A DNA stretch of 64,000 nt from NCBI GenBank assembly GCA_045537285.1, contig JAZSPC010000050.1, positions 1 through 64,000 on the forward strand. The letters run 5' to 3'. Every line of letters begins with the position of its first letter. Within the stretch, counting starts at the first letter, position 1. A program made the position numbers and the translations under genes. Below, one piece after another: positions 26,898 to 35,361 of the stretch. Under the pieces are notes generated by a model. The model had not been told where the DNA came from and made no database searches. It saw nothing but the letters and a program-made list of their open reading frames with translations. The stretch is from HGM13634 sp045537285 (lineage in GTDB: Bacteria > Bacillota > Clostridia > TANB77 > CAG-508).

Positions 26898-28127
26898 TTG
26901 GCAATAGGAGATATAATTGTCGGCGTTGACATAGGAACTTCAAAGGTTACAACAGTTGTTGGAGAAGTTAACAACTTTGAACAAATTGAAATTATTTGCA
27001 TGACAAAAGCTAAATGTAGCGGAATAAAAAAAGGCAAAATAATTAATGATGATGAAGTTGCAATGGCAATTGCTAAAACAATTAATGATGCTGAAGAGGA
27101 AGCTAATTTGAGAATAAATTCTGCATATGTAACTATTCCAGGAAAGTATGTAACAATTGTTCAAAATAGCGTAGTAAAAGAAATAAGAGATAAATTCGTA
27201 GGAATATCTAGCAGAGATGTAAGCTCTGGTTTAATGCTTGTAAAAGATATCGAATTACCAGAAAACAAAACAATTATAGATATTGTGACAGAAAATTTTG
27301 TTTTAGATGATGGACAGGTTGTATCTGATCCCGTGGGAGCATTTAGCTCATCTTTTACATTAAATGCAGAGATAATAATAGCAGATAAAGAATATGTAAA
27401 ACAATTACATCAAATATTTAAAAAAGCAGATTTAGAAATAGATGGAATAATTCCAAATGCACTAGCACAAAGAAATCTAATATTAGATAATAATGAATTA
27501 AATGATAACATTATGTTGCTAGATATTGGAGCAGGAAATACAGATATAGGTGTTTTTGAAGGAAGTAAATTTGTGTACACAAATACAATTCCATTAGGTG
27601 GAGATAGTATTACAAATGATATAGCACTTGTTTTAGATATTTCACTTGAAGAAGCAGAAAAATTAAAAAAACAGTACGGCTTAGCTTTAAAATCTTTTAT
27701 AGATAATGACAATGATGTAATCTTAAATACATGTAACGGAATTAGTAAAACAAGAACAATAAAAAGTTCAGAATTAATAGCCATAATAGAAGCTAGAATA
27801 GAAGAGATATTTTATTTAGTGAATAAAGACATTCTTTCACAAGGAATAAAATCAAAAATAAATAATGTAATTTTAACTGGTCAAGGAATCACAAATATAA
27901 GTAAAAGTGATGTAGCAGGAAAGATAGCATTAAATATTCCAGTAAAAATGTCAACAGGAAGATTAATAAGTACTGTAAAACCAAGTTTTAGAACATCATA
28001 TTCTTTGGTAAGGTATATTGCAGCAAGACCATTTGCAAAATCTGTATCAAGCAAGATAGACACAGTCTTAGAAGAAAATGTTTTTAAAATGATAGTTGAT
28101 AGAATAAAAGAGTTCTTTTATTCATAA
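26898..28127 (+). CDS. ftsA: Cell division protein FtsA
   Basis: Actin-like ATPase that anchors the Z-ring to the membrane. 409 residues. Phosphate-1 motif VGVDIGTSKV, a 1C domain in place of actin 1B, phosphate-2 motif MLLDIGAGNTDIGVF, and a C-terminal amphipathic helix (MIVDRIKEFFYS) for membrane binding. The start is TTG 26898, 8 bases after GGAGGA; the upstream in-frame TTG at 26826 is the promoter -35 box and is rejected. ftsZ follows after 45 bases. Confidence 0.95.
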   Translation: MAIGDIIVGVDIGTSKVTTVVGEVNNFEQIEIICMTKAKCSGIKKGKIINDDEVAMAIAKTINDAEEEANLRINSAYVTIPGKYVTIVQNSVVKEIRDKFVGISSRDVSSGLMLVKDIELPENKTIIDIVTENFVLDDGQVVSDPVGAFSSSFTLNAEIIIADKEYVKQLHQIFKKADLEIDGIIPNALAQRNLILDNNELNDNIMLLDIGAGNTDIGVFEGSKFVYTNTIPLGGDSITNDIALVLDISLEEAEKLKKQYGLALKSFIDNDNDVILNTCNGISKTRTIKSSELIAIIEARIEEIFYLVNKDILSQGIKSKINNVILTGQGITNISKSDVAGKIALNIPVKMSTGRLISTVKPSFRTSYSLVRYIAARPFAKSVSSKIDTVLEENVFKMIVDRIKEFFYS

Positions 28128-28172
28128 AAAGTTTTTAATTTTAATATATAAATATTTATGGGAGGAAACGAT

Positions 28173-29285
28173 ATGTTAGAGTATGAAGAAATGGATAATA
28201 ACAGAATGGGAGATGGAACAGCAACTATAAAAGTAATTGGTGTAGGAGGAGCAGGAAACAATGCTGTAAACAGAATGATTGAAGCTGATATAAAAGGTGT
28301 AGAATTCATCGCTGTAAATACAGACAGACAAGCACTTCAAAAATCAAAAGCACCAACAAAAATTCAAATAGGAGAAAAAATAACAAGAGGATTAGGTGCA
28401 GGTGCTAACCCTGATATAGGAGCACAAGCAGCAGAAGAAAGCAGAAGCGAAATAGGTGAAGCTCTAAGAGGAGCAGATATGGTATTTGTTACAGCCGGAA
28501 TGGGTGGAGGAACAGGTACAGGTGCAGCCGCAATAGTTGCAGGAACTGCAAAAGAAATGGGAATATTAACAATAGCAGTTGTTACAAAGCCATTTACATT
28601 TGAAGGTAAAAAAAGATTAGCACAAGCTGAACGTGGTGTTGAAAGTTTAAAAGGAAAAGTAGATTCATTAGTAGTAATACCAAATGATAAATTATTACAA
28701 ATAATTGATAGAAAAACATCAATAGTAGAAGCATTTAAAATGGCTGATGATGTTTTAAGACAAGGTGTACAAGGTATATCTGATTTAATAGCTATCGAAG
28801 GATTAGTAAACTTAGACTTTGCAGACGTTAAAACGATAATGTTAAATAGAGGAATGGCTCATATGGGAATTGGTAGAGCATCAGGAGAAAACAGAGCAGA
28901 AGATGCCGCAAAACAAGCAATTCAAAGCCCATTACTAGAAACATCTATTGAAGGTGCAAGAGGAGTTATAATCAACATTACTGGTGGTTCAGATTTAGGA
29001 TTACAAGAAATCAACACAGCAGCAGAACTTGTTCAAAGAAGTGTTGATCCAGAAGCAAATATTATATGGGGTTCTGTAATAGATGAATCATTAGGTGATG
29101 AAATAGTTATCACAGTTATAGCTACTGGATTTGAAACAGAAGCACCATTAACAAGTATAGGAGTTGAAAACCTAGTTTCAAGAGCTTGGGATAAAAAAGT
29201 AAATTCAATACCAACATCTTCTGAAAGCAATAATTCATCTTCTGACTTAGACATACCATCTTTTTTAAGAAATAAAAAGAAATAA
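28173..29285 (+). CDS. ftsZ: Cell division GTPase FtsZ
   Basis: Tubulin-like GTPase that forms the Z-ring. 370 residues. GTP-binding features are intact: VGGAGNNAVNRM near the start, the tubulin signature GGGTGTGAAA, and the T7-loop NLDFADV. The C-terminal tail ends in the conserved peptide LDIPSFLRNKKK that binds FtsA and SepF. The ATG at 28173 follows GGGAGG by 8 bases; an in-frame ATG at 28158 precedes that site. A strong terminator closes the ftsAZ unit. Confidence 0.97.
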   Translation: MLEYEEMDNNRMGDGTATIKVIGVGGAGNNAVNRMIEADIKGVEFIAVNTDRQALQKSKAPTKIQIGEKITRGLGAGANPDIGAQAAEESRSEIGEALRGADMVFVTAGMGGGTGTGAAAIVAGTAKEMGILTIAVVTKPFTFEGKKRLAQAERGVESLKGKVDSLVVIPNDKLLQIIDRKTSIVEAFKMADDVLRQGVQGISDLIAIEGLVNLDFADVKTIMLNRGMAHMGIGRASGENRAEDAAKQAIQSPLLETSIEGARGVIINITGGSDLGLQEINTAAELVQRSVDPEANIIWGSVIDESLGDEIVITVIATGFETEAPLTSIGVENLVSRAWDKKVNSIPTSSESNNSSSDLDIPSFLRNKKK

Positions 29286-29309
29286 TATCAAAATTAAAAA
29301 TAATGAAAG

Positions 29310-29346
29310 AGAAATAATCTATTTTTGTAGATTATTTCTTTTTTTC
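29310..29346 (+). terminator. Terminator of ftsZ
   Basis: 11-bp stem (29310-29320 with 29329-29339), 8-base loop, long T-run. Confidence 0.88.
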
Positions 29347-29418
29347 TCCCCTAAGATATGACAGACTTTTAAAAATTAATCTTCTATAATAATAACAGTT
29401 CTATTTTGGTGGTGTAAT

Positions 29419-30342
29419 ATGACAATTTATTTAGACTTAATTCTACTAGAAAACATTGTAATGAACTATATTATAATTTTAGCAACAGGAATGATATGCA
29501 AAGTAAATATAAAAAATATCAGAGTATTCTTAGCGAGTTTATTGGGAGCTATTTATGCAATCATAACTTATTTGGTAGATATAGAAATATATACTAATCA
29601 AATTACAAAAATTATTGTATCAATTTGTATGGTATATATAGCTTTTAATTCCAATAACGTAAAAATAATGTTAAAGCAATTACTAATATTTTATTTAACA
29701 TCATTTTGCTTCGGTGGAGCAGCATATTATTTACTATATAATTTAAAACCAAATCTAATACAAATTTCAAATGGATTTTTAGTAGGAACATATCCGATAA
29801 AAATAGCAGTACTTGGCGGAATATTAGGCTTTTTCATTATAAATATCTCTTTTAAAGTTATAAAAAGCAAACTAACTAAAAAAGATATGTTGTATGATAT
29901 AGAAATATTTTTTAAAGAAAATAAATCTAATATAAAAGTAATATTAGATACAGGTAATTTATTAACAGACCCAATTACAAAAACTCCTGTATTAATAGTA
30001 GAAGCACAGAGATTAAAAAATATTATCCCTGAAAAAATATTAAATAATATAGAAGATGTCATATATAATAATAATAATATTGAAGAAATTGCTGAGGAAA
30101 TAAAAACAAGATGTAGTATTATACCATTTTCTTCAATAGGAAAAAATAATGGAATAATTATAGGATTTAGACCAGACTATATCAAGATATATACTAATGA
30201 AGGAGAAGAAATAAGAAGAAAAGTTATAGTAGGAATTCATAACAATAAGATATCAAAAAATGGACTATATTCAGGACTAATAGGACTAAATTTGTTAAAT
30301 GAAGGTGAAAAGTATGAATATAATTCAATTACTAAGAACTAA
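29419..30342 (+). CDS. spoIIGA: Sporulation sigma-E factor-processing peptidase SpoIIGA
   Basis: Membrane-bound aspartic protease that removes the pro-sequence of sigma-E in the mother cell after septation. 307 residues: five membrane helices in the first about 150, then a pepsin-like half domain with the catalytic Asp in ILDTGNLLTDP and a late GIIIGFRPD. The gene overlaps sigE by 29 bases, the standard spoIIG arrangement. GGTGG lies 8 bases before ATG. Confidence 0.93.
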   Translation: MTIYLDLILLENIVMNYIIILATGMICKVNIKNIRVFLASLLGAIYAIITYLVDIEIYTNQITKIIVSICMVYIAFNSNNVKIMLKQLLIFYLTSFCFGGAAYYLLYNLKPNLIQISNGFLVGTYPIKIAVLGGILGFFIINISFKVIKSKLTKKDMLYDIEIFFKENKSNIKVILDTGNLLTDPITKTPVLIVEAQRLKNIIPEKILNNIEDVIYNNNNIEEIAEEIKTRCSIIPFSSIGKNNGIIIGFRPDYIKIYTNEGEEIRRKVIVGIHNNKISKNGLYSGLIGLNLLNEGEKYEYNSITKN

Positions 30343-31033
30343 ATTAGGGTTCTTTAATAATTATGAAATAAATGATAATGAAATTTTTTATGTAGCAGGT
30401 AGTCAAACACTTCCTCCGCCATTAGAAACTTCGGAAGAAGAAGAACTAATACAAAAACTAGAAACTGATAATGATTTTGAAGCAAGACAAACACTTGTAG
30501 AAAGAAATTTAAGGCTTGTTGTGTATATAGCTAAAAAATTTGAAAATACAGGCATTGGAATAGAAGATTTGGTTTCAATAGGCACAATAGGTTTAATGAA
30601 GTCTATTAATACGTTTAAATCAAATAAAAATATAAAACTTGCAACATATGCTTCAAGATGTATAGAAAATGAAATATTAATGTTTTTAAGAAGAAGTAAT
30701 AAATTAAAAGGTGAAATTTCAATAGATGAGCCTTTAAATCAAGATGGTGATGGAAATGAACTTCTTTTATCTGACATACTTGGAACAGATGGAGATGTTG
30801 TATCAAAAGGAATAGAAGATGAAGTGGATAAAGTACTTTTAAGAGGTTGTATGGAAAAATTAAATGGAAGAGAAAAGAATATAATGGAACTGAGATTTGG
30901 ATTCAAGACAGGCAATGAAAAAACACAAAAAGAAGTTGCAGATATGTTAGGAATTTCACAAAGCTATATATCAAGATTAGAAAAGAAGATTATTAGTAAA
31001 ATGAAAAAAGAAATTTTAAGTAAAACAGGTTAG
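30314..31033 (+). CDS. sigE: RNA polymerase sporulation sigma factor SigE
   Basis: Mother-cell sigma factor of early sporulation, made as an inactive precursor. 239 residues, starting with the pro-sequence (MNIIQLLRTKLGFFN) and the processing zone VAGSQTLPPPL. Region 2 (RNLRLVVYIAKKFENTG, LVSIGTIGLMKSI) and region 4 (RFGFKTGNEKTQKEVADML) are complete. ATG 30314 is preferred because GAAGGTG lies just upstream; ATG 30299 precedes it. sigG, which usually follows, is not here. Confidence 0.95.
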   Translation: MNIIQLLRTKLGFFNNYEINDNEIFYVAGSQTLPPPLETSEEEELIQKLETDNDFEARQTLVERNLRLVVYIAKKFENTGIGIEDLVSIGTIGLMKSINTFKSNKNIKLATYASRCIENEILMFLRRSNKLKGEISIDEPLNQDGDGNELLLSDILGTDGDVVSKGIEDEVDKVLLRGCMEKLNGREKNIMELRFGFKTGNEKTQKEVADMLGISQSYISRLEKKIISKMKKEILSKTG

Positions 31034-31052
31034 TAGAATATCTAAATATTAC

Positions 31053-31083
31053 AAACAGTGAATTATTAGTTCACTGTTTTTTA
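31053..31083 (+). terminator. Terminator of spoIIGA-sigE
   Basis: 10-bp stem (31053-31062 with 31070-31079), 7-base loop, T-run. Confidence 0.88.
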
Positions 31084-31089
31084 TTATTC

Positions 31090-31117
31090 ACCAATCAACA
31101 ATTTTCGACATAGTATA
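31090..31117 (+). promoter_or_regulatory. Candidate sigma-K promoter for yabG
   Basis: AC (31090-31091), 17 bases, then CATAGTATA (31109-31117), which fits the AC-N16/17-CATAnnnTA pattern of sigma-K. yabG is sigma-K-dependent in Bacillus subtilis. A TTCGACA (31104-31110), the reverse of a Spo0A box, overlaps it but is probably coincidental. Confidence 0.55.
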
Positions 31118-31145
31118 TAGAAGCCTAAGTTTTAGAGGTGGTACT

Positions 31146-31973
31146 ATGGAGAAGATTAAGAAAGGTGATATTGTTGCAAGGAAATCTCATAACTGCGATA
31201 TCCTATTTTCAATCGAAAGAATAATTAAAAGTTCAAATGGTATAGAAATTGCGATATTGAAGGGAATAACAATTCGAATAGTAGCAGATGCCAACTTAAA
31301 TGATTTGGAAGTTTTGGATACTAAAATATTAAATGATAGTTTAAGAAGTTTAGATGTAAAAATTGAAGATAGAATAAATAGTTTCTTAAAGAAAAATAAA
31401 GAAAAAAGTAAGGATAAAGAAAGAAATTTTATAGATACAAAAGCAGGAAAAATATTGCATTTAGATGGGGATAGGCTATATTCAGAAAAATCAGCTAGAT
31501 ATTACAGAAAAATGGGTTTAAATGCAGTGGTTAAAAATGTAGCAGAGAATAAACAACATTTAATAGTAAAAGATTATATAAATAAATATAATCCAGATAT
31601 ATTGGTTTTAACAGGACATGATGGAATGATAAAAACTGGTACAAAATATGCAGATTTATCAAATTATAGAAATTCAAAATATTTTGCACAGGCTGTATTG
31701 GAAGCTAGAAAAGTATGTCCATCAAGTATTAGACTTGCAATATTTGCGGGAGCATGCCAAAGTTTTTTTGAGGCAATAATGTCATCAGGAGCAAATTTTG
31801 CTTCTTCACCAGGAAGAATTTTAATAGATTTTATGGACCCGTTGATAGTGGCTGAAAAAATAGCGACTACAAATAAAAATAAATTTGTAACAATTAAAGA
31901 TATTGAAAGTGAGCTACGAGACGGAAAGAAGAGCATAGATGGAAGTGGAGTTATGGGCAAAAAACTTTTGTAA
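31146..31973 (+). CDS. yabG: Sporulation-specific protease YabG
   Basis: A cysteine-type protease that trims coat and SpoIVA-type proteins late in sporulation; in Clostridioides it also processes germination proteins. 275 residues with the family blocks PDILVLTGHDGM, SNYRNSKYFAQAV and AIFAGACQSFFEA, the last carrying a conserved Cys. GAGGTGG lies 7 bases before ATG. It is a single-gene unit with a candidate sigma-K promoter and precedes veg. Confidence 0.93.
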   Translation: MEKIKKGDIVARKSHNCDILFSIERIIKSSNGIEIAILKGITIRIVADANLNDLEVLDTKILNDSLRSLDVKIEDRINSFLKKNKEKSKDKERNFIDTKAGKILHLDGDRLYSEKSARYYRKMGLNAVVKNVAENKQHLIVKDYINKYNPDILVLTGHDGMIKTGTKYADLSNYRNSKYFAQAVLEARKVCPSSIRLAIFAGACQSFFEAIMSSGANFASSPGRILIDFMDPLIVAEKIATTNKNKFVTIKDIESELRDGKKSIDGSGVMGKKLL

Positions 31974-32078
31974 TATTTTTGTAACAATATTGTAATATAA
32001 AAGTAAAATTAGACAAATAAATCGCTAAAAGTACTGAAAAATATATACTTACGGCGAATTTTGTAAAATAATGTTCTT

Positions 32079-32107
32079 TTGACTTTTTATGTAGAGCATG
32101 GTATAAT
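32079..32107 (+). promoter_or_regulatory. Promoter for veg
   Basis: TTGACT (32079-32084), 17 bases, TATAAT (32102-32107). The veg promoter is a strong vegetative one in Bacillus as well. Confidence 0.8.
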
Positions 32108-32138
32108 GAGGCCATCATAAATAAAGTAGGTGGTCAAA

Positions 32139-32432
32139 ATGATATTACCAAATGATATCACAAATTTAAAAACAGATATTACAGACAAAATAGGACAAAA
32201 GATAATAGTTAAGGGGGCACTTGGGAGAAGCAAATTTTTTGAAAAAGAAGCTACAATAGAAAAAACATATCCTAATTTATTTATAGTTAAATATGATGAC
32301 GAAGAAAGAAACGTAACATATAGCTATAAAGATGTTTTAACTAGAACTGTTGAAGTTGAAGTTTATGACGGAGAAGGATATAGTCCTTTAATTCCACCAC
32401 CTGTGGAAACAAAGAAAATAAAAAACCTATAA
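32139..32432 (+). CDS. veg: Veg protein (DUF1021)
   Basis: 97 residues, an SH3-like/KOW-type small protein abundant in vegetative Firmicutes cells; in B. subtilis it stimulates biofilm genes. Conserved blocks: DKIGQKIIVKGALGRSKF, KTYPNLFIVKYDD, TYSYKDVLTRTVEVEV. ATG 32139 is chosen since AGGTGG lies 7 bases upstream. yabG-veg order is conserved in Bacillus. Two terminators follow. Confidence 0.93.
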   Translation: MILPNDITNLKTDITDKIGQKIIVKGALGRSKFFEKEATIEKTYPNLFIVKYDDEERNVTYSYKDVLTRTVEVEVYDGEGYSPLIPPPVETKKIKNL

Positions 32433-32437
32433 ATTTT

Positions 32438-32506
32438 AAAGAAAGGTGTTAAATCATCTTTCTTTTTTTGTGTAAAATTCCTAGTTAGTTAGGAATTTTT
32501 TTTTAT
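32438..32506 (+). terminator. Two tandem terminators after veg
   Basis: First: 32438-32448 with 32455-32465, then TTTTTTT. Second: 8-bp stem (32476-32483 with 32490-32497), then a long T-run. Confidence 0.85.
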
Positions 32507-32549
32507 TTTCATAATATATTGTACTATATATTTTTATAGGAGGGATATT

Positions 32550-34094
32550 ATGGAAGTAGATGTAACAAAGCAAAATATTACCATAAACAAATTAGTGAGT
32601 AGTAAAAAAGAAATTGTAACAATAGAAGGGGACATGATAGTACCAGATGTAAAACCAGATATACTAAATACAATAGATACAGTAGGTAATGTTTGCATAT
32701 ACAAAAAAGAAGTTTTAGATGGAAGAGTTAGGTTTGATGGAAGTGTTAATTTAAATGTTATATATTTAGCAGACTCTGAAACAGATACAACGAGGGGATT
32801 AACAAATTCATTAGATTTTACACAAATAATAGATATTGATAATTGCAGAAGCGGAATGGAATTAAGAAACAATATTACAATTAAAGACATAGAATGTAAG
32901 GTTTTAAACGGAAGAAAAATTAATACAAAAGTTGTATTAGAAATAGATATATACATATATTCAAATGAAGAAATTAATATTTTAAAGGAAATAAATAATG
33001 TAGAAGGGGTGCAAACACTAAATTCAAATATGCAAATAAATAATTTGGTTGGAACAGGATGTTGTAGAGCAAGTGCAAAAGATACAATATCATTAACCCC
33101 AGAAGCTAACTTAGCAGAAATATTAAAAGTAGAAGTTAAATTAATAAATTGTGAAACGAAGGTAAGCTACAATAAAGTATTGTTAAAAGCAGACGCATGT
33201 GTTAAATTAATGTATTTAACAGAAACAGGAGATATTAAAGTAAACTGCTCAACAATACCGGTAATGGGATTTATAGATATGCCAAATGTTTCTGAGAACA
33301 ATATTATAAATTGTCAGTATGAAATAAAAAATATATTAGTAAAACCAAATTCGGTAGAACAACATTCTGTATATATAGAAATAGAATTTGAAATTTGCTC
33401 AGATGCAACAGATACAGTAGAGGTTGAATCAATACAAGATATGTACTGCCCAAATGCAGATTTACAATTTAAACACAAGCAAGTAAATACAATAACTAAA
33501 AAACAGATAAATAAAAATGTTTGTAATGTGCGTGAAAGAATATCAATTCCTGAGATATCAAGTAATCAAATTTATGATGTAGAAATTATGCCAGACATAA
33601 CAAATGTAAATGTTTTAAATGGAAGAATAGTGTATGAAGGAGAGTTAAAACTAAACTTTATATTTTCGTCAAACAATAATTCTGGAATAGATACAAAAAG
33701 ATATTCTCTGCCATTTACTCATAATGTAGATGATGAAAATATAAATCAAAACAAAACAATAAATACAAATGCAAATTGCATAGATGATGAATTTGTAATA
33801 ACATCAGATGGTATGGTAGATTGCAAAGTGAATTTAGAGTTTGAAACCCAAATGCATGAAGATGCAAATATAAATTTAATAGATGAAATAAATATGACAG
33901 AAAACACAAATAATACAAATCCAAGTATGGTAATTTATATAGTAAAAGAAGGAGATACAATTTGGGATATTGCTAAAAGATACAAAACAACAATGCAAGA
34001 AATTATTAATATAAATAATTTGGATAATGGAGATGAAATATATGTAGGAGAGAAATTATTCATACCAAGATTTTATATGAACAGGATTGCTTAA
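32550..34094 (+). CDS. SPOCS/DUF3794 domains plus LysM, spore coat-type protein
   Basis: 514 residues. Several DUF3794/SPOCS domains fill residues about 30-440 (recognisable starts at VPDVKPDILNTIDT, and IPEISSNQIYDVEIMPD). A LysM domain closes the protein (YIVKEGDTIWDIAKRYKTT to YVGEKLFIP). SPOCS-LysM proteins are found in sporulating Clostridia and are related to SpoVID/CsxA-like envelope proteins; LysM suggests cortex peptidoglycan contact. No signal peptide, as expected for a mother-cell protein. AGGAGGG lies 7 bases before ATG. yunB follows after one base. Confidence 0.9.
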   Translation: MEVDVTKQNITINKLVSSKKEIVTIEGDMIVPDVKPDILNTIDTVGNVCIYKKEVLDGRVRFDGSVNLNVIYLADSETDTTRGLTNSLDFTQIIDIDNCRSGMELRNNITIKDIECKVLNGRKINTKVVLEIDIYIYSNEEINILKEINNVEGVQTLNSNMQINNLVGTGCCRASAKDTISLTPEANLAEILKVEVKLINCETKVSYNKVLLKADACVKLMYLTETGDIKVNCSTIPVMGFIDMPNVSENNIINCQYEIKNILVKPNSVEQHSVYIEIEFEICSDATDTVEVESIQDMYCPNADLQFKHKQVNTITKKQINKNVCNVRERISIPEISSNQIYDVEIMPDITNVNVLNGRIVYEGELKLNFIFSSNNNSGIDTKRYSLPFTHNVDDENINQNKTINTNANCIDDEFVITSDGMVDCKVNLEFETQMHEDANINLIDEINMTENTNNTNPSMVIYIVKEGDTIWDIAKRYKTTMQEIININNLDNGDEIYVGEKLFIPRFYMNRIA

Positions 34095-34095
34095 A

Positions 34096-34806
34096 ATGTC
34101 TCTAATATATTCTAGGCCTAGAATAAAATTGCCAAAGTTTTTAATAATTAATAGCAATAGAAATTTCAAAAATAAAAAAGCAGCAAAATTCTTTTTAATG
34201 TTATTTATAATTTGCTTCATAATAGGTGGAGTTGTAAAAGCAGTAGCACCTGTGTTTAATAAATTATGTACAGAAAAAGCTAAAAGTATTGCAACAATTA
34301 TTACAAATGATGAAACTACAAATGCTATTATAGATTACAAGTATTCGGATTTTATAATAATCCACAAAGATGAAGTAGGGAATATTTTAATGCTGGAATC
34401 TAATATGAAGAATATAAATATTGTTATATCAGATGTTGCAAATAGAATTCAAAAAAGTATTAATAATACAGATGAAGAAGATGTAAATATTAGTTTAGGA
34501 AGTTTCACAGGGGTTAGCTTGCTTTCGGGAAGCGGGTTTAGAGTGCCAATAAGAATTAGCACAGTGGGAAATGTAAAAACAGATATAAGAAGCGAGTTTA
34601 AAAGTAAAGGTATAAATCAAACTTTACATAGATTATATTTACAAATAGAATCTGAGATATGTATATTAACACCATTTAATACAATACAAGAATCAATTAC
34701 AAATCAATTGATTTTAGCAGAAAATATAATAGTAGGAGAAATTCCAGAAACATATTACAACTTAGAAGGAATAACTGAAAGTGATGTAATGGAAGTAATG
34801 CAATAA
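34096..34806 (+). CDS. yunB: Sporulation protein YunB
   Basis: 236 residues with one N-terminal membrane helix (about 35-55, FFLMLFIICFIIGGVVKAV) and an outer domain. The blocks ITNDETTNAIIDYKYSD, SLGSFTGVSLLSGSG and TVGNVKTDIRSEFKSKGIN are characteristic. It is needed for efficient spore formation in B. subtilis under sigma-E. ATG 34096 sits one base after the SPOCS-LysM stop; an in-frame TTG at 34087 is an alternative that would overlap the previous gene. Co-transcription of two spore genes fits. Confidence 0.88.
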   Translation: MSLIYSRPRIKLPKFLIINSNRNFKNKKAAKFFLMLFIICFIIGGVVKAVAPVFNKLCTEKAKSIATIITNDETTNAIIDYKYSDFIIIHKDEVGNILMLESNMKNINIVISDVANRIQKSINNTDEEDVNISLGSFTGVSLLSGSGFRVPIRISTVGNVKTDIRSEFKSKGINQTLHRLYLQIESEICILTPFNTIQESITNQLILAENIIVGEIPETYYNLEGITESDVMEVMQ

Positions 34807-34807
34807 T

Positions 34808-34836
34808 TTGACAATGTTTACAAAACATGTTATACT
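34808..34836 (+). promoter_or_regulatory. Promoter of the asnA T-box transcript, with an internal palindrome
   Basis: TTGACA (34808-34813), 17 bases, TATACT (34831-34836). ATGTTT-ACA-AAACAT lies between the two boxes and could be an operator. Confidence 0.75.
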
Positions 34837-34842
34837 AAAATA

Positions 34843-35123
34843 GCATTGAAGAGGAAAAGTAACTATATAATTCATAACAGTGAGTTGGGTATAGTGTGAA
34901 CCAATTATGAATGTATTGTGAAAGAACACCTCTGAGCAAACTACCAAAAAGATAAATCTTAGTAGGCTAGTTCGGAAGCAAACCGTTATCAGATTGCTAT
35001 GCTTGTTAGAGCAGAAAAAAGAGATTACTAGAATAATAGATTATAAATATTAGTAATAAATTAAGGTGGCACCGCGGATACCCGTATTCGTCCTTATTGT
35101 AGGATGATACGGGTATTTTTGTA
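34843..35123 (+). ncRNA. T-box leader, probably tRNA-Asn responsive
   Basis: A T-box riboswitch reads the charging state of a cognate tRNA and controls a terminator. The T-box sequence AAGGTGGCACCGCG is at 35063-35076, directly before a GC-rich terminator (35078-35123: ATACCCGTAT pairs with ATACGGGTAT, then TTTTTG). Stem I occupies about 34860-34925. A likely specifier AAC is at 34899-34901, an Asn codon, which fits asnA downstream; this reading is inferred from position and context. The gene begins 240 bases after the terminator, much farther than usual, because a second control element intervenes. Confidence 0.93.
35078..35123 (+). terminator. T-box terminator
   Basis: Long stem with ATACCCGTAT on the left and ATACGGGTAT on the right, followed by a T-run at 35117-35121. 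Competes with the antiterminator formed by the T-box sequence. Confidence 0.88.
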
Positions 35124-35201
35124 TTGAAAGGAGGGTAGCTACTAAATAAGTTTATGATTAAATAGAATATTTAAATTAATATTTGAAAGGAGATGTTTAA
35201 T

Positions 35202-35249
35202 ATGTCAGATGACAATAATGATGATAATAATAACAATAATAAAACATAA
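35202..35249 (+). CDS. Asp/Asn-rich leader peptide of asnA (15 aa)
   Basis: ATG 35202 follows an excellent GAAAGGAGA (35185-35193) by 8 bases and opens a 15-codon frame, MSDDNNDDNNNNNKT. Seven of the 15 residues are Asn and four are Asp, the product and the substrate of the downstream enzyme AsnA. The stop codon TAA (35247-35249) overlaps the left arm of a 12-bp hairpin. That is the layout of ribosome-mediated attenuators such as his or trp leaders. Function is inferred; AT-rich sequence makes AAT runs somewhat likely by chance, but the strong ribosome binding site, Asp codons and stop placement argue against chance. Confidence 0.65.
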   Translation: MSDDNNDDNNNNNKT

Positions 35250-35330
35250 AATAGATTTATAAACTTCGTTTTAAATCTATTTTATAACTAAATAAAATAG
35301 ATATATCCTACAAATATCTTAGTTTATTTA
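35248..35330 (+). promoter_or_regulatory. Attenuator-like hairpins with alternative pairing before asnA
   Basis: Segment 1 (35248-35259) pairs perfectly over 12 bp with segment 2 (35272-35283), extended inside by AAAC/GTTT; its right arm ends in TTTT. Segment 3 (35289-35304) pairs with segment 4 (35314-35330) in a second hairpin. Segment 2 can instead pair with segment 3 over 9 bases (ATCTATTTT 35275-35283 with AAAATAGAT 35294-35302). So 1:2, 2:3 and 3:4 structures are all possible, as in classic attenuators. Confidence 0.55.
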
Positions 35331-35361
35331 AAAAAATTAAATTAAGAAAGAAGGAATTAAA

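Noticed and set aside
31104..31110. Spo0A box (TTCGACA) upstream of yabG
   Set aside because: It overlaps a better sigma-K -10 element and yabG is a late gene, so a 7-base match is likely chance.
34087..34095. TTG 34087 as start of yunB
   Set aside because: It overlaps the previous gene without a clear ribosome binding site; ATG 34096 follows it directly. Not excluded completely.
35152..35163. Three-codon ATG frame near 35153 as another leader peptide
   Set aside because: The purine-rich site at 35127-35135 is about 18 bases away, too far for initiation, and the frame ends at once.
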